From: Candidatus Limnocylindrales bacterium
Lineage (GTDB): Bacteria; Desulfobacterota; Binatia; UBA1149; CAITLU01
NCBI GenBank assembly: GCA_035571835.1
Contig: DATNBU010000038.1
Span: forward strand, 23,920 to 87,919
DNA: 64,000 bases
Direction of reading: 5' to 3'
Shown here: in pieces, positions 46,857-55,768 of the stretch
How positions within the stretch are numbered: the first letter of the stretch is position 1
How the letters are laid out: each line of letters begins with the position of its first letter
Translations under genes and position numbers: made by a program
The notes under the pieces: generated by a model
The model's database searches: none
What the model saw: the letters and a program-made list of their open reading frames with translations, nothing else
Told to the model about the DNA's origin: nothing

Positions 46857-47425
46857 CCCTCCAGGCAGCGTCTCAGCTTCGCGATTGCGTAGCGCACGCG
46901 GCTCTTGACGGTTTCAGCCTCGGCGCCGGTCACCGCGGCAATCTCGCCGAGCGCGAGCCCGGATTCTTCCTTCAGCAGGAACGCTTCGCGCTGCGCGGGC
47001 GGAAGGCCGTCGAGGCAGTGGCGCACGGCTTCGGCCGTTCCGCGGTGAGCTTCGGACGCGATTTCGCATTCGTCGGCAAGCTCCGGTGCATTCTCCGCAT
47101 CGAGCGATACATCGAGAGGATGGCTGCGACGCCCGCGGCTGCGATAGTGGTCGACGAGCCGCGAATGCGCGATGCGGTAGAGGTAGCTTTTCAGCGTCGC
47201 GACCGGAGTCCAGCGGTCGCGGCTGCGCACGAGCGTCATCCATACGTCCTGGTAGAGCTCGTCGGCCGCTGCTTCGCCGCCCGCCTGGCGAACGAGGAAG
47301 CGGTAGAGCGATCCGCGGTAGCGCCTGTACAGGATATCGAATGCCGACGGATCTCCGCGCTGCCACGAGAGCATCAGGTCTTCGTCGGACGCGTTTTCGA
47401 GGATCGCGGGCATGCGCCGTGCCAT
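46847..47425 (-). CDS. ECF-type sigma factor
   Basis: 192 residues. Sigma-2: DILYRRYRGSLYRFLVRQAGGEAAADELYQDVWMTLVR. Sigma-4: LPPAQREAFLLKEESGLALGEIAAVTGAEAETVKSRVRYAIAKLR. ATG 47425 or 47413. It should direct transcription upon release from the anti-sigma protein encoded next. Confidence 0.93.
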   Translation of the reverse strand: MARRMPAILENASDEDLMLSWQRGDPSAFDILYRRYRGSLYRFLVRQAGGEAAADELYQDVWMTLVRSRDRWTPVATLKSYLYRIAHSRLVDHYRSRGRRSHPLDVSLDAENAPELADECEIASEAHRGTAEAVRHCLDGLPPAQREAFLLKEESGLALGEIAAVTGAEAETVKSRVRYAIAKLRRCLEGWL

Positions 47426-47522
47426 CGTAGTCCGGTCCGCGGTGCAAGCGGAAGCGCGACTCGCGTCCTGCGCACGTATTCGCTGCCTTGACTCGCACCA
47501 TGGCGGCGGACTAAGAGGGACC

Positions 47523-49076
47523 ATGCCATTCCCTCGGATCATTTCCATCATGGCCGCGTTGTCTCTGGTCGTCGCCGGCAATGCCGCGGCCGACGATGTG
47601 AGCGGCCACTGGTACGTGGCGCTCGATCCTCCGAGTTTCGCCGACATTGCACAGACAGAATCGGCAATTACGCTGACGTGGACGGAAGATGCGACGACCT
47701 ACGATTTTGCCGGCACGATCAGCGGCGATCAGATCTCGGCCACGGACTCGCCTTATCAGCTGAACGCTACCATCGGCTCGAGCCATATTTACGGATATGT
47801 TGTTGAATCCGGTGTCAGCGCGCGCTTTCGCGAGCTCTTTCGCTGCGAATGTTTCGACGGCAATGCCGTCAGCGGCGACGGCTGCGATTCGCGGTGCCGG
47901 CTCGAGCCGTGCTTCGACTGCAGCGGTGATCCTTCGGTTTGCACCCCGATGGCCGACTCGACCACCTGTGACGACGGTAACGATTGCACTCAAGGCGAAA
48001 TGTGCACTTCGGGCGTCTGTGGCGGCGGTTCCCTGCTCGATTCATGCGTCGACCTGACCGGACTCTGGCGCGTGATCTTCGACATGCCCGGGTATGCAAT
48101 CCATTCCGTACACGGCGATCGTTATGAGCAACGCGGCGGCCGTTACCATGATTACGGAGACACGATCGACCCCGACGAATTCTTTACGCCCGAGGGTGTG
48201 ATCGTTCCTGCGACCGGGGCAATGTCGAGTCAGTATCCGGGATCGTTCCCCTGGTACTGCGAAGAGCATTTCAACGCCACGGCTTCGCTCGACAATCTCC
48301 GTTTCAGCGGCGGCGGGATCTCATACGCGAGCACTCCTCATGGATGCGTCGGATTCCCGTACACGGTCGTCGCGAATCGCTGCGACGAGGCCGCCGGTTG
48401 TTTCGTGACCGATTGCAGCGGAATCGCCGACGGGCTTGCGTGTGAAGACGGCGATCCATGCACGAAGGCCGACATCTGCTCGGCGGGCGACTGCACGGGC
48501 GGCCCTTCACCATGCGGCCTCTGCGAGGTCTGCGAAGCCGACGGATCCTGCGTCTACGGGCCGAGGACGGACTGTCTCGAGACGACCCGGGCCACCGGCA
48601 GCATGTTGCAGCTCGCGAGCAGCGGTGCGGGCAAGCTGCGTTTTTCATGGAAGAAGGGAGTAGCCGTGGGCGTCGCCGACATCGGAGACCCGCCGACCGA
48701 TGAAACCGGTCTGTGCGTTTTCGACGAGGCGTCCCCGTCACCGGCTCTCGTGCTGCAGCAGCCGATCCGGCCGGGCTTCTGCGACACGGCTTCGTGCTGG
48801 ACGGTCGCCGACGACCGGGTCACGTACAAGAGCCACGTCGACGATCAGTCCGGCACTCTTACGATCGCGCTGCAAGGCGGCGGCGACGGCGAGTCGAGCC
48901 TGACCATGAAAGCACGCGGATATCTGCTCGACACGTTTCCGGCGACGCCTGTCGCGACGCCGCTGCGTGCGCAGTTTCAGATCCGTAACGGCACGTGCTT
49001 CGAAGCCGAATTTCTTTCCGACGGCGTTCGCAGCAACGCGGACGGTAAATTCCGTGCCAGCGGCGGAACGCAGTGA
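47523..49076 (+). CDS. Secreted Cys-rich protein with Myxo-type repeats
   Basis: 517 residues. Signal peptide IISIMAALSLVVAGNAAA. Two regions of Cys repeats: GNAVSGDGCDSRCRLEPCFDCSG with CDDGNDCTQGEMCTSGVCGGG, then DGLACEDGDPCTKADICSAGDCTGG, i.e. the Myxo-type DUF4215-like Cys repeats. The first and last domains are all-beta. Divergent from the sigma factor, so a possible target of it. Confidence 0.78.
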   Translation: MPFPRIISIMAALSLVVAGNAAADDVSGHWYVALDPPSFADIAQTESAITLTWTEDATTYDFAGTISGDQISATDSPYQLNATIGSSHIYGYVVESGVSARFRELFRCECFDGNAVSGDGCDSRCRLEPCFDCSGDPSVCTPMADSTTCDDGNDCTQGEMCTSGVCGGGSLLDSCVDLTGLWRVIFDMPGYAIHSVHGDRYEQRGGRYHDYGDTIDPDEFFTPEGVIVPATGAMSSQYPGSFPWYCEEHFNATASLDNLRFSGGGISYASTPHGCVGFPYTVVANRCDEAAGCFVTDCSGIADGLACEDGDPCTKADICSAGDCTGGPSPCGLCEVCEADGSCVYGPRTDCLETTRATGSMLQLASSGAGKLRFSWKKGVAVGVADIGDPPTDETGLCVFDEASPSPALVLQQPIRPGFCDTASCWTVADDRVTYKSHVDDQSGTLTIALQGGGDGESSLTMKARGYLLDTFPATPVATPLRAQFQIRNGTCFEAEFLSDGVRSNADGKFRASGGTQ

Positions 49077-49085
49077 CGGCCGGCG

Positions 49086-49790
49086 TCAGTCTTCCGTTGC
49101 GACGATGACCGCACCGCCGGACGCCGGGCTTTCCCCGTCGAGTGCATCTGCTCCGAGCGCGTCCCGCCACTCCGCCACCAGCTCGCACGTGCGATACCCG
49201 CTTCGATGCGGAAGCGTCGCCAGGTCCGCCGGCGTATCGACGTCGACGGCAAACCCGTCGAGCCCGAGGATCAGCATCTCCAGCGTGCGCGCGCGGCATT
49301 CGGTGCGATAGGCGGCAAGGCTTTCGCCTTCGAAGCGGAAATCGATTCCGGCCGGAAGGCTGAGCACGAGCCCGTTGGTGCCGGTCGCCGAAGCCGACGG
49401 CACCACGATCACCGGATAGCGCTCGGCATCGACTTCGAAGAGCGCATCGATCTCGAACGGATCGAGCAGCGGAACGTCGCCCGGAATCACGAGAAGGCGG
49501 CGGACGCCCTGTTTTTCGAGCTCGGCGGCGGCGAACCCGACGGCGGCGTTCAGGCCTCGCGCAGGGCCTTCCGCGAGTGCTTCGGCTCCGCATCGACGCG
49601 CATGGCGAAGCAGGTCCGTATCCGAGCTGACGACCACGATGCGGTCGAGGCGAGTCGCGGCCGTCAGCGCGCTGATCATGTCTTCGAGCATCGCGAGCGC
49701 GAGCGTTTCGCGACGCGCGTCGTCGAGGCAGCCGGCAAGGCGCTTTTTGGCGCCGGCAATCGAACGTACCGGAATCAGGGCCGCATTCAC
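49086..49790 (-). CDS. cofC: 2-phospho-L-lactate guanylyltransferase CofC
   Basis: About 234 residues from GTG 49790. NAALIPVRSIAGAKKRLAGCLDDARR is the CofC opening; LLVIPGDVPLLDP is the metal-binding strand, and VPSASATGTNGLVL follows. It activates phospholactate or phosphoenolpyruvate to make coenzyme F420. No other F420 gene is in the window, but the presence of cofC means the organism likely uses F420. Confidence 0.9.
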   Translation of the reverse strand: MNAALIPVRSIAGAKKRLAGCLDDARRETLALAMLEDMISALTAATRLDRIVVVSSDTDLLRHARRCGAEALAEGPARGLNAAVGFAAAELEKQGVRRLLVIPGDVPLLDPFEIDALFEVDAERYPVIVVPSASATGTNGLVLSLPAGIDFRFEGESLAAYRTECRARTLEMLILGLDGFAVDVDTPADLATLPHRSGYRTCELVAEWRDALGADALDGESPASGGAVIVATED

Positions 49791-49863
49791 GTGGCGACCG
49801 TAAGCGAGACCTCGCCGCCAGTAAAGGTGCAGCGCCTTCCGGAGCCTTCTGCCCGTAACCACA

Positions 49864-49941
49864 GGGCAAACGCTTTTGCCCGCCAGAAAGCGCAAAGCCT
49901 TTTGCCCGCCACATCGGGCAAAGCCTTTTGCCCGCCAGTAG
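49864..49941. repeat. Three 26-bp tandem repeats, each palindromic
   Basis: Units at 49864-49889, 49890-49915 and 49916-49941. Core GGGCAAAGCCTTTTGCCC, then GCCA and a variable tail. A decayed copy lies just before (about 49838-49863). Located between the divergent cofC and rsmD genes. Confidence 0.85.
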
Positions 49942-50005
49942 ACATCGGGTATAACGCCGCGGCTTTTCGCTTCGGGCCTGTGGCCGGAGCGGAATTCGGC
50001 GGCGA

Positions 50006-50632
50006 ATGCGAATTATCGGCGGAACCTTCGGCGGCCGCCGTCTGCGGGCGGTCGAAGGGCATCGGACGAGGCCCACCAGCGATCGCGTTCGCGAAGCACT
50101 GTTCAGTCGCATCGAGGCGCGCTACGGCCTGGAAGGCTCGTCGGTGCTCGATGTGTTCGCAGGCACCGGGGCGCTTGCCATCGAGGCGCTCAGTCGCGGA
50201 GCATCGCGCGCGGTCTGCATCGAGATGGAGCGCCGGGCGCTCGAGACCTTGCGGCGAAACCTGCGCGACCTCGACCTGACGGCGAAGGCCCGGGTCATCG
50301 GCGAGGACTTTCGCAAAGTGCTCGCGAGGCTGAAAAGCTTCGACGGCGTGTTCATCGATCCGCCGTACGGCAAAGGCCTCGCCGGCGATGCACTGGCGGC
50401 GGTGGCATCGCTCGGGCTTGTAAAGCAGGGCGGCTGGGTCACGGTCGAGGTCGGACGCCGCGAAGATACCGACGAGCGCGTCGAGGGGCAGGGACTGGTG
50501 CTGCGGCGGGTACGCGAGGATTCGTACGGCGATACGAAACTCGCGCTCTACGAAGCCGAGGCTGCGGCAACGCAGGACGAGCGGGAAGAACAGGACGGCA
50601 GCCGGCAAGCGCCGGCGGAGGTCGAGCGATGA
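50006..50632 (+). CDS. rsmD: 16S rRNA (guanine-966-N2)-methyltransferase RsmD
   Basis: 208 residues. MRIIGGTFGGRRLRAVEGHRTRPTSDRVREALF is the family opening; motif I is VLDVFAGTGALAIEAL; catalytic DPPY is at 118-121. It methylates G966 of 16S rRNA. A 25-residue charged tail is extra. It heads the operon with coaD (overlap ATGA). Confidence 0.95.
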   Translation: MRIIGGTFGGRRLRAVEGHRTRPTSDRVREALFSRIEARYGLEGSSVLDVFAGTGALAIEALSRGASRAVCIEMERRALETLRRNLRDLDLTAKARVIGEDFRKVLARLKSFDGVFIDPPYGKGLAGDALAAVASLGLVKQGGWVTVEVGRREDTDERVEGQGLVLRRVREDSYGDTKLALYEAEAAATQDEREEQDGSRQAPAEVER

Positions 50633-51123
50633 AATCCAGCTTTGCGGTCTATCCCGGATCTTTCGATCCGATGACCAACGGTCATCTCGACATCCTTCGC
50701 CGCGCGCTGGTCGTGTTCAAGGAAGTCCGCATCGCCGTTGCCTATAACCAGGAGAAACCATCCGGGCTGTTCACGCCCCCGGAGCGCGTGACCATCATCC
50801 AGGAAGTCGTCGCCGAATTTGGTCCGCGCGTGACGGCCGATGCGTTCCACGGTCTTCTGACCGACTACTGCCGCCGCATCGGCGCCGGCACGATCGTCCG
50901 CGGCCTGCGCGCCGTGGCCGACTTCGAGTACGAGTTCCAGATGACGATGATGAACCGGCATCTCGCGCCGGACCTGGAGACGGTGTTCCTGATGGCCGGC
51001 GAGCAGCACTTCTACACCAGCAGCAAGCTCGTCAAGGAAGTCGCGTCGCTCGGCGGCGACGTACACGGGATGGTACCGGATGCCGTCGAGCCGCACCTGA
51101 TGATGAGGGTAGGGCGACGGTGA
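50629..51123 (+). CDS. coaD: Phosphopantetheine adenylyltransferase
   Basis: 164 residues. The nucleotide-binding TxGH is at 16-19 (GSFDPMTNGHLD). LVRGLRAVADFEYEFQM type segment (IVRGLRAVADFEYEFQM) and YTSSKLVKEVASLGG are the other signatures. It makes dephospho-CoA in CoA synthesis. Overlaps rsmD and is followed 4 bp later by the aminotransferase. Confidence 0.97.
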   Translation: MKSSFAVYPGSFDPMTNGHLDILRRALVVFKEVRIAVAYNQEKPSGLFTPPERVTIIQEVVAEFGPRVTADAFHGLLTDYCRRIGAGTIVRGLRAVADFEYEFQMTMMNRHLAPDLETVFLMAGEQHFYTSSKLVKEVASLGGDVHGMVPDAVEPHLMMRVGRR

Positions 51124-51127
51124 ACGC

Positions 51128-52330
51128 ATGAGCGCGTCCGTACAGTCCGCACCTCGCCTTGCGAGCCGTCTCGCGCGCGTCAAGCCGTCGTCGACGCTCG
51201 CGATGACGTCGAAAGTGCTCGAGCTGCAGCAGAAAGGCGTCAAGGTCATCGGCTTTGCGGCCGGCGAGCCGGACTTTCCGACGTGGGAGTCGGTATGCGA
51301 ATCCGCCCACGACGCGATCCGTGCAGGCGAATTCCGCTACACGGCAGTTGGCGGAACTCCAAGGCTCAAGCAGGCGATCCGCACCAAGCTCGAGCGCGAC
51401 AACGCGCTCGTCTACTCGGACGCCGAAGTCATCGCGAGCTGCGGCGGAAAGCATTCGCTGTACAACGCGATGCAGGCGGTGCTCGACGAAGGCGACGAAG
51501 TCGTCATCCCCGGGCCGTACTGGGTGAGCTATCCCGACATGGCCGCGCTCTCAGGCGGTGTCGCGAAGATTGCGATGGCAAGCGAAGCCAACGGCTTCCT
51601 GCTGACGCCCGCCGAGCTCGAAGCGGCGCTTACGCCGGCGACGAAGCTCGTCGTGCTCAACAGCCCGTCCAATCCGACCGGCGCGACCTATTCGGAGGAA
51701 CAGATTGCCGCGCTCGCGCGCGTGCTGGCAAAACATTCGTGCTGGGTGATCGTCGACGACGTCTACGAGATGATCCGCTACGACGGTACCCACCCGCGGC
51801 ACCTGGTCACGCTCGAGCCGTCCTTGCGCGACCGCACGATCATCTGCAATTCGGTTTCGAAGACGTATGCGATGACGGGATGGCGCATCGGCTATACGGC
51901 TGCGCCGACCGCGGTGATTCGCGCGATCACGACGCTGCAGAGCCAGTCGACGTCCAATCCGAGCTCGATCGCGCAGGCCGCTGCCGCCGCTGCCCTGTCG
52001 GGCCCGCAGGAGCTGCTCACGCCAATGGTCGAACAGTTCCGCAAGCGGCGCGACTACATCTGCGAGCGCGTCGGCGCGATCGACGGCCTGTCGGTCGCGG
52101 TTCCGGGCGGAGCGTTCTACGTCTTCATCAACGGCCGCGACGTGTTCGCCAAAGCCGGCGTCACTGACGGCGACGGCCTTGCGCTGAGGCTCCTCGAAGG
52201 TGCGGAAGTCGGCGTCGTCGGCGGCAACGACTTCGGCAGCAGGGATCACTTCCGCATCTCGTACGCGACCTCGATGGAAATGATCGAGCGCGGCATGGAC
52301 AGCATCGAGCGCTATCTCGGTTCGCTTTGA
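51128..52330 (+). CDS. Class-I aminotransferase (aspartate type)
   Basis: 400 residues. PLP-binding Lys K245 in NSVSKTYAMTGWRIGY; substrate-binding SPSNPTGATYSE; NSTLAMTSKVLELQQKGVKVIGFAAGEPDF is the AspC-type-Ib opening (here SSTLAMTSK). Most likely converts aspartate and 2-oxoglutarate. Part of the operon. Confidence 0.93.
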   Translation: MSASVQSAPRLASRLARVKPSSTLAMTSKVLELQQKGVKVIGFAAGEPDFPTWESVCESAHDAIRAGEFRYTAVGGTPRLKQAIRTKLERDNALVYSDAEVIASCGGKHSLYNAMQAVLDEGDEVVIPGPYWVSYPDMAALSGGVAKIAMASEANGFLLTPAELEAALTPATKLVVLNSPSNPTGATYSEEQIAALARVLAKHSCWVIVDDVYEMIRYDGTHPRHLVTLEPSLRDRTIICNSVSKTYAMTGWRIGYTAAPTAVIRAITTLQSQSTSNPSSIAQAAAAAALSGPQELLTPMVEQFRKRRDYICERVGAIDGLSVAVPGGAFYVFINGRDVFAKAGVTDGDGLALRLLEGAEVGVVGGNDFGSRDHFRISYATSMEMIERGMDSIERYLGSL

Positions 52331-52331
52331 A

Positions 52332-53408
52332 ATGAAGCAGGTCATCCTCGAGCAGCCCGGGCGCCTTGCAGTGCGCGAGGTGGCTGATCCGTCGCCGGGG
52401 CCCGGCGACGTCGTGATCGACGTGCGCGCGGCGCTGACGTGCGGCACGGATCTCAAGGCGTACCGGCGCGGACATCCGAAGTTCCCGTGCCCGACGCCGT
52501 TCGGCCACGAAGCGAGCGGCATTGTCATCGCGAAAGGAAAGGACGTCGCCGGATTCGAGATCGGCGAGGCGATCATGCTCGCCAACAGCGCGCCGTGCGG
52601 AAACTGTTTCTGGTGCCGGCGCGATGAAGAGAATCTCTGCGAGACATTGACCGACGAGCTTCTGTTCGGGGCCTACGCGGAGCAGCTGCTGGTTCCGGCC
52701 CGGATCCTGCGGCGCAACGTTTTCGCAAAGCCGGACGGGCTTTCGTTCGAGCACGCGGCGCTGCTCGAGCCGCTCTCGTCGGTATGCTTCGGGCTCACGA
52801 AAATCCCGTCGCGACGGATCCGCGGCGACGCGACCGTTCTGCTTCTCGGCAGCGGACCGATTGCAATGCTGTGGCTTCGCAGCCTCCAGGCCCACGGCGC
52901 CGAGCGCGTGATCGTGGCCGCGCGCCGCGAAGCGCGGCTCGAAGCGGCAAGAAGCATGGGCGCGTTTGCGGCCATTGCGATCGGCGAACCGTCCGGGCTG
53001 CAGCAACTCGAAGCGCTGGTCTCCGAAGCCACCGGCGGCCGCGGCTGCGATTCGGTCATCGAGTGCACCGGCGAGCCCGCCGTCTGGGAAATGGCGCCGA
53101 AGCTGTGCCGCCGCGGCGGCAGCGTCGTGCTGTTCGGCGGCTGCGCGTCGGGCACGCAGGTACGTTTCGACACCTCGCGGCTGCACTATGACGGCGTCGA
53201 GATTTCGAGCCCGTTCCATTTCCGTCCGCGCGATGTTGCCGAAGCGCGCCGGCTCCTGATGCAGGCGGGCATCGACTGGTCGCCTCTGGTCAGCGGGCAC
53301 GCGGCGCTCGACGACGTTCCGTCGCTGTTCGCACGACTCGGAGATGCAGGAGAAATGAAGATCGCGATCACTGCGGACAAAACAGCCGCCACCGGAAACC
53401 CGCAATGA
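52332..53408 (+). CDS. Zn-dependent dehydrogenase (pair member 1)
   Basis: 358 residues of the MDR family. Catalytic Zn in ALTCGTDLKAY and FGHEASG; structural Cys in APCGNCFWCRRDEENLC. Rossmann loop LLLGSGPIAMLWLRSL. It starts 2 bp after the aminotransferase stop; its end overlaps the next dehydrogenase (53405). The two probably act together or as a heteromer. Confidence 0.85.
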   Translation: MKQVILEQPGRLAVREVADPSPGPGDVVIDVRAALTCGTDLKAYRRGHPKFPCPTPFGHEASGIVIAKGKDVAGFEIGEAIMLANSAPCGNCFWCRRDEENLCETLTDELLFGAYAEQLLVPARILRRNVFAKPDGLSFEHAALLEPLSSVCFGLTKIPSRRIRGDATVLLLGSGPIAMLWLRSLQAHGAERVIVAARREARLEAARSMGAFAAIAIGEPSGLQQLEALVSEATGGRGCDSVIECTGEPAVWEMAPKLCRRGGSVVLFGGCASGTQVRFDTSRLHYDGVEISSPFHFRPRDVAEARRLLMQAGIDWSPLVSGHAALDDVPSLFARLGDAGEMKIAITADKTAATGNPQ

Positions 53409-54490
53409 AAGTCGCACGCCTCTACAGCGCGACCGATATCCGCGTCGAGGACATCGAGCGGCCGGTGCCGGGGCCCGGCCAGGCGCTCGTGCGGACTCGC
53501 GCATGCGGCATCTGCACCGGCGACATCATGGGCTGGTATCTGGAGCGGCGCGCGCCGCTTGTGTTCGGCCACGAGCCGGCCGGCGACATCATCGCGCTCG
53601 GCGAAGGCGCGGCCGACGTGGTGGCGACCGATCCGGACGGATCCGTGCGCGCCGCGGGTTACGCCGTCGGCGATCGCGTGTTCGTGCATCACCATGCGCC
53701 GTGCGGCGTGTGCCGTCAGTGCCGGCGCGGCCGTCACGTGCACTGCGCGACGTGGCGCCGCACCAATCTGGTTCCCGGCGGCATGGCCGAGTTCTTCCTG
53801 GTCGGCGCCGAGAACCTCGCGACCGACACGCTGCGGCTTCCGGATACGATGAGCTATGCGGCGGCGAGCCTGGTCGAGCCGGCAGCGTGTGCAGTCAAGT
53901 CGCTCAGGCGCGCGGATCTGATCCGCGGCGACACGATGCTCGTCGTCGGACTCGGCATCATGGGAATGCTTCACGTGGTGTTAGGCAAGGCCGCGGGTCT
54001 GCGCGTCGTCGGCGCGGATCTCGTCGACTTCCGCCTGCGAAGGGCGCTCGAGCTCGGGGCGGACGATGTGATCGACGTACGCAGGACGACACTCGCCGAC
54101 GGAATGCTTGCGATGGGCTCCGGGGAGAAGGCCGACGCGGTCATCTGCGGCCCCGGATCGATCGAAGCGATGGAAGCCAGCATCGAAGCGGTCGCGCCCG
54201 GCGGACGCGTGGTGCTGTTCACGACGTCGAAGCCCGCCGACGTCCTTCCGGTCAAACCGTACCGGATCTACTTCGACGAGATCTCGATCGTGCCGAGTTA
54301 TTCGTGCGGACCCGACGACACGCGCGCGGCGTTCGATGCGATCGAAAGTGGCGTGATTCGCGAGCAGGACCTGATCACCCATCGCTTCGGCCTCGCCAGC
54401 ATCCGCGAAGCGTTCGACAAGGCGGCCCAGGTGGAAGAGGCGCTCAAGACCATCGTCGAGTTCGACGCGTCCGGCGAGAGACGGGCGTAA
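53405..54490 (+). CDS. Zn-dependent dehydrogenase (pair member 2)
   Basis: 361 residues, a paralogue of the preceding gene. Catalytic Zn in RACGICTGDIMGW and FGHEPAGD; structural Cys in APCGVCRQCRRGRHVHC. Rossmann loop VVGLGIMGMLHVVLGKAAG. Overlaps the former by ATGA. The substrate is unknown; the neighbour aminotransferase hints at an amino-sugar, amino-alcohol or threonine-like compound. Confidence 0.85.
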   Translation: MKVARLYSATDIRVEDIERPVPGPGQALVRTRACGICTGDIMGWYLERRAPLVFGHEPAGDIIALGEGAADVVATDPDGSVRAAGYAVGDRVFVHHHAPCGVCRQCRRGRHVHCATWRRTNLVPGGMAEFFLVGAENLATDTLRLPDTMSYAAASLVEPAACAVKSLRRADLIRGDTMLVVGLGIMGMLHVVLGKAAGLRVVGADLVDFRLRRALELGADDVIDVRRTTLADGMLAMGSGEKADAVICGPGSIEAMEASIEAVAPGGRVVLFTTSKPADVLPVKPYRIYFDEISIVPSYSCGPDDTRAAFDAIESGVIREQDLITHRFGLASIREAFDKAAQVEEALKTIVEFDASGERRA

Positions 54491-54540
54491 TGGCAAGCGT
54501 GCGGCAAGCAGCGTAGGGCAAGGGGAACAAGGACGGGAAA

Positions 54541-54566
54541 AGGGCACGACCGGCCGGCCGTGCCCT
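54541..54566 (-). terminator. Terminator between convergent genes
   Basis: Stem AGGGCACG/CGTGCCCT around CCGGCCGG, nearly a perfect palindrome. On the minus strand it is followed by TTTT, fitting the end of the OprI-like lipoprotein gene; it may also stop the plus-strand operon. Confidence 0.7.
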
Positions 54567-54578
54567 CTCGCAGGAAGG

Positions 54579-54845
54579 TTACTTTCGCAGTCCCTTGTGG
54601 AAAACGGCCTCGGCCTTTTCCGATGCCATCGACGCGCGCTCGGAGGCTGCTTCGGCACGGTTCGCGGCCGCTTCGGCACGGTTGGCTGCTTCTTCGATTC
54701 TCATGAGATCGCCCTCGGCGATCGTTCCACCACCACCACCACCGCCGCCTGCGCTGCTGCTGCTGCGATGGCCTTTCATCGCCATGCAGCCGCTCGACAG
54801 CGTGGCAACCGTGACCAGAACCACGATCCACTTCGCTTTCATCAT
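54579..54845 (-). CDS. OprI/Lpp-like small lipoprotein
   Basis: 88 residues. GGAG precedes ATG 54845. Lipobox LSSGC, Ser/Gly linker, and an Ala-zipper coiled coil (RIEEAANRAEAAANRAEA, then ASERASMASEKAEAVF) ending HKGLRK, with C-terminal Lys as in Lpp and OprI. It likely tethers the outer membrane to peptidoglycan. Confidence 0.88.
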   Translation of the reverse strand: MMKAKWIVVLVTVATLSSGCMAMKGHRSSSSAGGGGGGGGTIAEGDLMRIEEAANRAEAAANRAEAASERASMASEKAEAVFHKGLRK

Positions 54846-54985
54846 TCTGCTCGCTCCTTTTGGATTCTGTTCGCCGGGATCGTCGCGCCGGAACGTCCTG
54901 CCGCCTGGTCCCGCACTTCCGTGAGGAAGATAAACCGGCCACTCCCCTTTAGCCAGATCCACCTGCGCGCAACCGAAAGCCCGGG

Positions 54986-55738
54986 CTACCTCGGTACGGT
55001 CGCGCCGCCGAGCCTGGCGAAGGTCGCTCCCTCCGGATCCTTGATTTTCCAGTCGACGAATTCGATTGACGTGCACGCGGGCATGGCGGCGCCATTCGGG
55101 CCAACCAGCGGGAGCAACGCTTCCGCGCTACTGCTGTCGAATTCCATCTTTCCGTCGTGCGGCATCGAGTAGGAGAAAGCCACGGGGAAATCGATGACGG
55201 TCATGTCGCCGCCATCGCGGTCGTCAAAAGTCGCGCGGCTCAGCGTCGCGAACTCCCAGCCATCGTCGAGCGTGCCGTTGATCGGAGTCACGCCGTCGGG
55301 ACGCAGGATCCCGGTGCAGCTGCCGCTTACATACGTGACGTGGCAGGGCCCGGACCTGAGGCCAAGGGAAGCGCCTGCCGCGTTCGTCGTCGTCGAGCAA
55401 TCCTTGATCAGCGCGGCCTTGGCCTTCGCGGTGCATTTTCCGGTGGCGGCGAAGTCGTAGGGCGTTGGATCCGGGCTGAAAGGAGGAGCCGTGGGCGGCG
55501 TGATGGGCTGACACGCGTACGTTCCGCTCTCGGTGGTGGCGTTGCCGTTCGGATACTCGGTGCTTCCGCACGAGGTGAACGCGCGAACCATCGACCCCTG
55601 GATGCCTTTCGCAGGCGCGGGCCCGCGCGAGTCTTCGGGCGCGCTGCCGTCGAAACCGAACACACACTGCGCGCTTGCTGTTCCGCAGCAGGTTCCCACG
55701 GTGGCAGCGATCGCAAGCTGCGTGACGAGCTTTTTCAT
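54986..55738 (-). CDS. Secreted paralogue 1 of a repeated family
   Basis: 250 residues. Signal peptide (KKLVTQLAIAATVGTCCGTASA). Mature part: CVFGFDGSAPEDSRGPAPAKG, then CQPITPP, a lysine/Ala-rich CTAKAKAALIKDCS, then PCHVTYVSGSCTGI, and DMTVIDFPVAFSYSMPHDG, DSSSAEALLPLVGPNGAA, PACTSIEF and a C-terminal KDPEGATFARLGGATVPR. Six or more Cys are shared with copies 2-4. This is the most divergent copy. Confidence 0.75.
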   Translation of the reverse strand: MKKLVTQLAIAATVGTCCGTASAQCVFGFDGSAPEDSRGPAPAKGIQGSMVRAFTSCGSTEYPNGNATTESGTYACQPITPPTAPPFSPDPTPYDFAATGKCTAKAKAALIKDCSTTTNAAGASLGLRSGPCHVTYVSGSCTGILRPDGVTPINGTLDDGWEFATLSRATFDDRDGGDMTVIDFPVAFSYSMPHDGKMEFDSSSAEALLPLVGPNGAAMPACTSIEFVDWKIKDPEGATFARLGGATVPR

Positions 55739-55768
55739 GTGTCGTCGATCGTCACATGGATAGAGGAA

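Noticed and set aside
48859..50112. Minus-strand frame across the 26-bp repeats
   Set aside because: Crosses cofC in another frame; the apparent Gly-Gln-Lys repeats are only translation of the DNA repeat.
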